NCBI GenBank assembly: GCA_003990745.1
Contig: RBNI01005267.1
Span: 1 to 12,806 of the forward strand
Source of the DNA: Jimgerdemannia flammicorona
Taxonomy: Eukaryota; Mucoromycota; Endogonomycetes; Endogonales; Endogonaceae
DNA: 12,806 nucleotides
Direction of reading: 5' to 3'
Positions 7,981-12,806 of this stretch are shown piece by piece. Every line of letters begins with the position of its first letter. Position 1 is the stretch's first letter. The notes under the pieces were generated by a model. That model saw only the letters and a list, made by a program, of their open reading frames with translations, made no database searches and was not told where the DNA came from. Made by a program: the position numbers and the translations under genes.

Positions 7981-8080
7981 CTGCCAAAAGTACCCTCCAA
8001 CCACCAGAAATACTCTCCAACTGCCAGAAGTACTCTCTGACCACTAGAAGCATCCTCCAACCACCAGAAGCACTCTCTGA
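7981..8080 (+). repeat. 20-bp tandem repeat, exactly five units
   Basis: Units at 7981, 8001, 8021, 8041 and 8061, consensus CCACCAGAAGTACTCTCCAA, each differing at a few bases, mostly C/T or A/G. The 20-bp period does not preserve a reading frame, so it is probably non-coding. Confidence 0.95.
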
Positions 8081-8089
8081 CCCAGACTT

Positions 8090-8640
8090 CTTGGCAGCTT
8101 AGAGCTGCTCCTATGTCACTGGCAGAGGGCTACAAATTTTGCATACTCTCTCTATCTGCCCTGTCTATTCTGGATACTTGCAGCTTGGGGCTGCCCCTTG
8201 CTATCAATGGAGGGCCGCAAATTTTGTATGCTCCCTCTGCCTACCCTGCACCCACCAACCCTGCCAACTGATCCTGCCTACTGACCTGGGTGCTGACAGC
8301 TTGGAGCTACCCCTCACTACTAGCAGAGGGCCATAAATTTTGCATGCTCCCTCTGCCTACCCCCCCCTCCACCTACCTGCCCTCTACCTATCTCTCCTCC
8401 CACCTACCCCCTCTCTGCCAACCCCTCTGATCCAGACACTTGTAGCTTAGAGCTGCCCCTTACTACCAGTGAAGGGCCACAAATTTTGTGTGCTTTCTCT
8501 ACCAACCCCATGCCCACCCACCAACCCACCCACCAACCTGAGTACTGATAGCTTGGGGCTGCCCCTTGCTGCTGGTAGAGGGCTGCAAATACTGCACACT
8601 CCCTCTGCTACCACTACCAACCCTACTGACTACTGCCCCA
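8090..8640 (+). repeat. Long minisatellite, five units with variable C/T-rich spacers and two stem-loops per unit
   Basis: Unit cores begin at about 8094, 8180, 8296, 8442 and 8548, so spacing is 86-146 bp. Each has GCAGCTTGGGGCTGC (5-bp stem), then a second foldback in which AGAGGG and CCCTCT flank TGCAAATTTTGCA. Between cores are CCACC/CTGCC-rich spacers of variable length. The plus strand is strongly C/T-rich. It lies between the two convergent genes of the hAT element. Short open frames across it are by-products. Confidence 0.88.
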
Positions 8641-8762
8641 CTTGGGCTACAAACTCTGGGCCAAGTCTTTAGCTTTTTTAACCTTTTTATTATTTTTGAA
8701 AGGTATTAAATATTCCTCAAGGCCAACCAACTTATCCATAAACCCTCAGGACCTGCCGAATT

Positions 8763-11288
8763 TTAGCAGCCCAAGCCCCACCAAGACTTCAGACATATAT
8801 ATATCTGGATTGTCTCAGCATTCAGTATACACCTCTTTGGGGCAATGAGGTTCACCCTGCCTGAGAATACCCACTTGATGGGAGTACTGGAGACAGGAAT
8901 CACTAAGTAGTCCCAAGCTATACCACATAGGCTGGAGAAGTCTGTTTGATACAGCTACATGCCCCAGTGGGTAGAGCAGTGGTTAGATTGGTGGATTAAA
9001 TTGGCCCAATGCTTACCTGACAACTCACCTTCTACTAGTTAAGTACCTCTGCACCCTCCAGCAGGATCATGTGGTCACTAGTAAGGTAAATAGTAAGTTT
9101 GTCTATTGATGGCAGCTCTTCCACTGACAGCTCCCTCTTCTTCTTTCTGCTGAAGTAAATGTGAGACAGGAAGGATCCCTCAGTATATTTGTCTGAACTT
9201 CAGCCAGAACCTTGTGGTGGCATGTAGTTTTTCTGGTATATTTCGATTATGGCCTACTTAGTTCTCTCAATGAAGTACTGCTCTCAGCTCTGATCTTTAT
9301 GGTATTGTAGTTTTAAGTGTGGGTCCAGTACTATTCAAAGAAAAGAAAGAGTGAGTTTTTGCAAGAGTTTCTCTGTTTTGGAAGGGGCAACAGCCATATA
9401 CTGACATTGATATATCTGTACTAATTGAGTATACAGCAGTATCTGTTTGGGAGTAGTATTTTCTGAGCTTGCTTAGAGCAACCTCCATGGCATCTCTCTG
9501 ATCCAGGCTCAACTGTAAATCACTGCAACCCTCTAGCCTGTCCTTGAGCTTGTCCTCTAGCCAGTCAATCAGAAGGTTGTATACTGGTATTGCCGAGCTT
9601 ATTGTTGGGGTCATTTGTTTGACTATATCCTTCATATAATCATCAAAACACTGGCAGTTATATATGGTGAGGTATTGCATTGTACAGAGGCAGACAAAAC
9701 AAGTATAGAGACAGACAAAATGAGTGTAGAGCCAGAGCAATCATTACTTACTTCCAAAACTCTGACAACATTCCTAAGTATATCTCACTTGCTTTTACCT
9801 AGAGCCTCAGTCTATATTTCCTTATCAGTAGCCACTGTTGAATCTATTGGCTTTTTTTATTTTTTTTAAAAATAAATCTTCAATTATCTGAAACAAGTTG
9901 CTTCAGCCAACCAAAGAAAAAAAGAATTTATACTATAGCAAACTCCAGCATGCACTGGATCATTGCAAATATTGAGTTCTAATGCATACAGATATCTAAT
10001 ATAAGCTCTTTTAGGGCTAAACTGATTGCCCTACACTGTACAGTGAATTTGTCTCATTATTGTGAGAATGATCAGACTAATACAACCAGTTTGCACAGCT
10101 TGGAAATTATACTCAGGGCCCCTCCTCTCTCAGATGTTTTATCTATATGCATAAGATAGTCCTGAACAGTGAGGTTCAGTACATAGGCCTGATATTGTAT
10201 ATGATAGCTTTCTGCACCAAAGGCTATATTTTTCTGTTTGAGGCTAGCTACTAAAACTTGGAAAAATGTTGAGTTGTTTGTAGTATTGTCTATCATAATA
10301 GCCAAAATCTGGTTTATTTTAGGACCTCTCTCAAAATGCTAACCTGATGGCAAGTCCTCCTTTTTTACCTTGGTTGTAATCCCAAGCTCCTGAATATAAC
10401 TAATAAAAGCATCTGTGATGTTGTCTCTAGAATAAGGGCCAGTAAGTTTGATAAAGTCAAGAGTGAGAGATTTAAGCTACTAATCAAGATCAATTCAATG
10501 ACTGGTAATATCCAGAAATGAAATTGTATTGAGGGATGTCTATGTGTTGATTGTAAACAAAATTTTACCTGCTGAATTCTGCTTATTGAATGTGAGGTCA
10601 AATTGGTGAGCTCTTTTATATAATTCAGCTTGCAAAGGTCATGGTGCTGCCCTTATTTTATCTGAAATATCTGGCAGAGATTGTCATGCTCCTTCCTATA
10701 GACCTCCAGGACATCTTTACAAATAGTATTGGTACTTGGTAAATATAAATCATACTTGAGGCCAAAGATGCTATGCAATTAGTCACTCTCGATGGTTGTG
10801 AATGACTGGTCTGTACACATAATCTAGCAAATGAGCTGATTTCAAAATTCTGCTAAAGAGTATAGCTAAATATTTTTGATTAAATGGCATTGTTGGTACA
10901 GAAATAGTCAGGCAATCAGACAAATGTATCCACCATAGCTTGGATGTCAATTTTATTTGTCTTCATGTTCTTTTTGATTTTGTCAGAGTACTTATCTTTT
11001 ATATATCAATATATGTTTGAAGTCATACCACCAAGCATTTTGAACTTCTGGCTAGTGCAGTTTATGGGAGTAGATGAAACAATATCATATATATATCAAA
11101 ACAAAAAGTATCAATAGGTGCATCTTAATTTTTTATCTGTAATAATTACAAATAACATCATCTTCTATCTTAGCATAATGTTGCCAGATTTTGGAGCAAG
11201 GATTGCATAGAAGGTATTGAACTATCAGGGATATTTGACTTGAAGCATCATTGGTACTGTGAACTGTTGAAGACTGATCTATCAACAT
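8763..11288 (-). pseudogene. hAT-family transposase, degenerate
   Basis: The start ATG at 11288-11286 opens MLIDQSSTVHSTNDASS. A BED-type zinc finger remnant follows (CSKIWQHYAKIED then ICNYY, where the second C of C-x2-C is Tyr; about 11200-11140). Next come IMCTDQSFTTIESD (about 10830-10780), the TSLNTISFLDITSH block (normally WTSPN...F.GITAHWI; about 10560-10500), AIMIDNTTNNSTFF (about 10300-10265) with QAYVLNLTVQDYL after it, ELILDICMH-stop-NSIFAMIQ (about 9990-9950), SSAIPVYNLLIDWLEDKL (about 9605-9545), and the C-terminal hATC dimerisation block WDYLVIPVSSTPIKWVFSG (about 8915-8857). The stop is at 8765-8763. The conserved Glu of hATC reads Lys and Trp codons read TAG, both G-to-A type. 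Several frameshifts or introns exist; I could not place splice sites. It would cut and paste the element through its ends; here it is dead. Confidence 0.9.
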
Positions 11289-11365
11289 GTGTATTTATAT
11301 GTTTATATGTGTATATGTATGCATGTATATATATTATATATGTATGTGTATGTATTGTATTGTGG
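11286..11365. repeat. TA/TG-rich microsatellite next to the transposase start
   Basis: Runs of TATATG/TGTATG with an ATATATATTATATATG core, directly upstream of the minus-strand transposase ATG, hence inside its presumed promoter. Short open frames across it are low-complexity artefacts. Confidence 0.7.
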
Positions 11366-11391
11366 ACACATCTAGCATATGAGTCATGTGG

Positions 11392-11660
11392 AGGATTTGG
11401 ATTAAAGGATTTGGTTGAAGGATTTGGATGAGGATTCAGATTGAAGGATTCAAATTAGAGAATTCAAATTGAAGGATTTGAATTAGAGAATTTAGATTGA
11501 GTGATTTGGATTGAGTGATTCAGATTGAGTGATTCAGATTGAGTGATTTGGATTGAGTGATTCAGATTGAGTGATTTGGATTGAGTGATTCAGATTGGAG
11601 TGGTTCGGATGGATGATTCAGATGGGGTGATTCAGATGGGATAATTTGAATTAATCTGAG
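11392..11660 (+). repeat. Right subterminal array, 14-bp unit GATTGAGTGATTYR
   Basis: A clean 14-bp period at about 11496-11595, alternating GATTGAGTGATTCA and GATTGAGTGATTTG. Flanking degenerate units (GGATTTGGATTAAA-like on the left, GATTCAGATGGGGT-like on the right) extend it. It ends about 95 bp inside the right terminus, mirroring the left array. Confidence 0.9.
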
Positions 11661-11742
11661 TTGATTCAGATAGCTTCGGATTTGAGATTTAGATCAAACT
11701 GTCATGTGATAAATCAAATCTGGATTTGATTCGAATTGACTC

Positions 11743-11755
11743 ATTTAGAGCACTA
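11743..11755 (-). repeat. Right terminal inverted repeat of the hAT element
   Basis: ATTTAGAGCACTA, the inverted partner of 5256-5268. Confidence 0.85.
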
Positions 11756-11763
11756 CTAAGAGA
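11756..11763. repeat. Right copy of the 8-bp hAT target-site duplication, CTAAGAGA
   Basis: Exact match to 5248-5255. Removing 5256-11763 restores continuous LTR sequence. Confidence 0.88.
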
Positions 11764-11818
11764 TATACCTTGAAGAGAATCTGGTATATTTGAAAGACTC
11801 AGTGACTACTACATAACA
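11764..11818 (+). repeat. Gypsy 3' LTR, right part
   Basis: Continuation of the LTR after the hAT insertion, ending CTACTACATAACA. The end is chosen because ACA/TAACA is a usual LTR terminus and because the repeat copy seen again at 12437 begins immediately after. Confidence 0.55.
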
Positions 11819-12030
11819 TCAATAAGATATTATTATAGTATATTATGAGCTATATAGAGAGTTAGCTAATCTTGGATATTAAGTATCAGTATAGATTATC
11901 TGTAAGTTATCAGTACCTATAGTAGAGCTCTTTAAGCTTTAATGAGCTTTTTAGCAAGCATAGTTCTAGTATAGATAACTATTTTTTAGGTAGTATTAGA
12001 ATAGGAGAAGAGATGGCTATCTCTTAGATG
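11819..12030. repeat. Heavily mutated copy of the 12437-12650 repeat (copy A)
   Basis: Aligns base by base, with a few single-base gaps, to 12437-12650 from CAATAAG to the AGATRGCYAT block. Most differences are C-to-T or G-to-A relative to the other copy, e.g. CTACGTAG versus CTATATAG and AGCCGACC versus AGCTAATC. All five CpGs of copy B are lost here. Confidence 0.88.
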
Positions 12031-12031
12031 G

Positions 12032-12057
12032 TTTTGCAGCCAAATTTAGCTGCAAAA
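12032..12057. repeat. 26-bp near-perfect palindrome
   Basis: Arms TTTTGCAGC (12032-12040) and GCTGCAAAA (12049-12057) around an AAATTT centre. The single mismatch would be repaired by one C-to-T change. It could be a transposon terminus pair, a hairpin, or a remnant of a foldback element. Confidence 0.7.
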
Positions 12058-12215
12058 ATATTTGAGTCATAATATTATATACTTAATTAAAAAGTTTAAT
12101 ATAATAATATAATTTATTATATACTTTATATATTATTTAATTTATAAAATTAATAATATAGTTATTAATTTTAAATTTTAACTTAAAATTAACTTATTTA
12201 TTAATTTTTACATAT
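12058..12215. other. Extremely AT-rich block without genes
   Basis: Almost only A and T (TTAATATAATAATATAATTT-like). No coding frame, no clear unit repeat. It lies between the two copies of the repeat. Confidence 0.85.
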
Positions 12216-12220
12216 ATGGA

Positions 12221-12295
12221 GGCTTGATGGTAGAGAATGGTCAATAGAGGCTTGAATGGTCAATAGAGGCTTGATAATAGAGAATAGTCAATAGG
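12221..12295 (+). repeat. Short tandem repeat, 28/19/28-bp units
   Basis: GGCTTGATGGTAGAGAATGG-type units at 12221-12248, 12249-12267 (9 bp shorter) and 12268-12295. Unit 3 differs from unit 1 by G-to-A changes. Confidence 0.85.
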
Positions 12296-12346
12296 TGGGA
12301 GGAGGGCAATGGTGATGAGTTGCTCCTTTATCAGTATCAGATTGGT

Positions 12347-12640
12347 ACTTCCTCTACTTTTTTGTGAATTCTGGTACCTTCAGCTGCATCTGGGGTATAC
12401 CTATTTTGGTACAGTGCCTTCTTCCTTTTGCCATCACCAATAAGGAGTTATCTTAGTGTATCTTGGGCTACGTAGAGAGTCAGCCGACCTTGGGTATCAA
12501 GTACTCAGTGTAGGTTACCTGCAGGTCCTCGGTGCCTGTGGTGGGGCCCTCTGGCTTTGGCAAGCTTCCTGGCGAGTGCAGTTCTGGTATAGGTAGCTGT
12601 TTTTCAGGTGTTGTCGGGATGGAAAGGGAGATAGCCATTA
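12347..12640 (-). pseudogene. Possible remnant of a transposase C-terminal coiled-coil region
   Basis: One minus-strand frame from about 12640 to 12347 is Lys/Arg/Ala-rich: it begins YTRTALARKLAKARG, continues VLDTQGRLTLYVAQDTLR, and ends GKRKKALYQNRYTPDAAEG, interrupted by TGA and TAA where CGA or CAA would fit. The pattern of RKLAKA, a hydrophobic heptad-like stretch and a GKRKK cluster is loosely like the C termini of fungal pogo/Fot1-type transposases. The match is impressionistic. A fortuitous frame is a real alternative. Confidence 0.25.
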
Positions 12641-12650
12641 TAGATAGGAG
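12437..12650. repeat. GC-richer, less mutated copy of the repeat (copy B)
   Basis: Partner of 11819-12030, in direct orientation about 620 bp away. It keeps five CpGs and longer G/C runs, so it is closer to the ancestral sequence or escaped mutation. The plus-strand open frame at 12532-12738 has no recognisable feature and I do not call it. Confidence 0.88.
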
Positions 12651-12766
12651 AAAGGGTAATAATGGTGAACCAGTAGGGTGCCAGGCTGGGGGCAGTCATC
12701 AGGGCTGGGGCAGGTGCTGCTTTGGTGGGACCTTTTGATTAGTGTGGTGTGGTTAGGTAGTAGGTG

Positions 12767-12768
<2 letters not shown>
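12651..12768. other. G-rich stretch, nothing recognised
   Basis: G/T-rich plus strand after copy B (GGCTGGGGGCAG, GGGCTGGGGCAGG). No gene, repeat or RNA feature is supported. Confidence 0.5.

Positions 12769-12806
<38 letters not shown>
12769..12806. repeat. 38-base T homopolymer at the window end
   Basis: Uninterrupted T from 12769 to the last base. It could be the poly(A) tail of a minus-strand retroposon lying to the right, a long homopolymer, or an assembly end artefact. Confidence 0.9.

Larger units (their letters stand above)
5256..11755. mobile_element. hAT-superfamily DNA transposon with an extra passenger gene, 6500 bp, degenerate
   Basis: Three independent signs agree. The ends are inverted: TAGTGCCCCAAAC at 5256-5268 and the complement TAGTGCTCTAAAT at 11755-11743, differing only by C/T. 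Weaker similarity continues for about 100 bp inward (shared AGATTTGATT and TCAACTCAGATT). An exact 8-bp duplication CTAAGAGA flanks both ends. A hAT transposase is encoded on the minus strand. It also carries a plus-strand multi-exon gene, minisatellites in the middle, and 14-bp arrays just inside each end. At 6.5 kb it is longer than a simple autonomous hAT element. It sits inside the 3' LTR of the gypsy element, so it is the later insertion. Confidence 0.9.
373..11818 (+). mobile_element. Ty3/gypsy LTR retrotransposon, 5'-truncated, degenerate, interrupted by a hAT element at 5256-11755
   Basis: The order dUTPase-like domain, RT, RNase H, integrase, 3' LTR is that of a Ty3/gypsy (Metaviridae) element. 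The 5' LTR and gag are absent. Homology starts mid-domain at about 372, where base composition also changes. Element sequence runs from about 373 to 5255, then 11764 to 11818. 5256-11755 is a nested hAT transposon and 11756-11763 is its duplicated target. Many stops interrupt the frames, almost all TAG, TAA or TGA at places where CAG, CAA or CGA is the natural ancestor, and only about three CpGs were seen by eye in the 5 kb. The element is inactive. Confidence 0.88.

Noticed and set aside
7981..8640. CRISPR-like repeat and spacer pattern
   Set aside because: The 20-bp units have no spacers, and the longer units have variable, mutually similar C/T-rich spacers with no cas genes; a eukaryotic minisatellite fits better.
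8642..8848. Plus-strand open frame of 68 codons
   Set aside because: Antisense to the hATC end of the transposase, which has recognisable motifs.
8960..9010. tRNA-like stretch GTGGGTAGAGCAGTGGTTAG on the plus strand, suggesting a tRNA gene or tRNA-derived SINE
   Set aside because: It resembles box A only. No cloverleaf or good box B could be formed, and it lies antisense to the transposase C-terminal region.
10365..10601. Minus-strand open frame of 78 codons
   Set aside because: Out of frame with the recognisable transposase blocks in the same interval (TSLNTISFLDITSH in another frame).
12532..12738. Plus-strand open frame of 68 codons in the GC-rich end
   Set aside because: Gly-rich product of G-rich DNA. 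The aligned copy A does not preserve it and no motif is seen.

Overview
The window looks like a transposon-dense, repeat-mutated segment of a filamentous fungal genome. The evidence for a fungus is a Ty3/gypsy element with a dUTPase-like domain next to reverse transcriptase, a hAT transposon, short introns (about 53-113 nt) with CTAAT/CTGAC branch-like motifs, and decay in which nearly every in-frame stop is one transition away from CAA, CAG, CGA or TGG, with CpG almost absent. That decay resembles RIP or methylation-driven deamination. I cannot fix the species, nor decide between Ascomycota and Basidiomycota.

Layout: (1) 1-300 is GC-rich, CpG-containing and open on the minus strand: the 5' end of an unidentified Gly/Ser-rich protein running off the left edge. 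(2) At about 372 composition changes abruptly and a 5'-truncated, degenerate Ty3/gypsy element begins inside a dUTPase-like domain. RT, RNase H and a D,D35E integrase follow, then a second degenerate reading frame (3537-4770) of unknown function that reaches to 8 nt from a 3' LTR (starts about 4778). (3) That LTR is split by a 6500-bp hAT element (5256-11755) with imperfect terminal inverted repeats starting TAGTGC and a perfect 8-bp target duplication CTAAGAGA. The LTR resumes at 11764 and ends near 11818. (4) Inside the hAT element are two convergent decayed genes: a minus-strand hAT transposase (11288 to 8763) and a plus-strand multi-exon gene of no family I recognise (5617 to at least 7726). 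Between them lie several minisatellites, and 14-bp subterminal arrays flank the pair. (5) 11819-12030 is a heavily mutated copy of a sequence present in GC-rich form at 12437-12650. Between them are a palindrome, an AT-rich block and a short tandem repeat. The window ends in 38 T.

Inferred order of events: a gypsy element inserted beside the 11819 repeat, a hAT element carrying an extra gene inserted in its LTR, and the whole was mutated. A less mutated unit now abuts the truncated left end. No gene here except possibly the 1-300 frame looks intact. The candidate for something undescribed is the multi-exon passenger gene of the hAT element.
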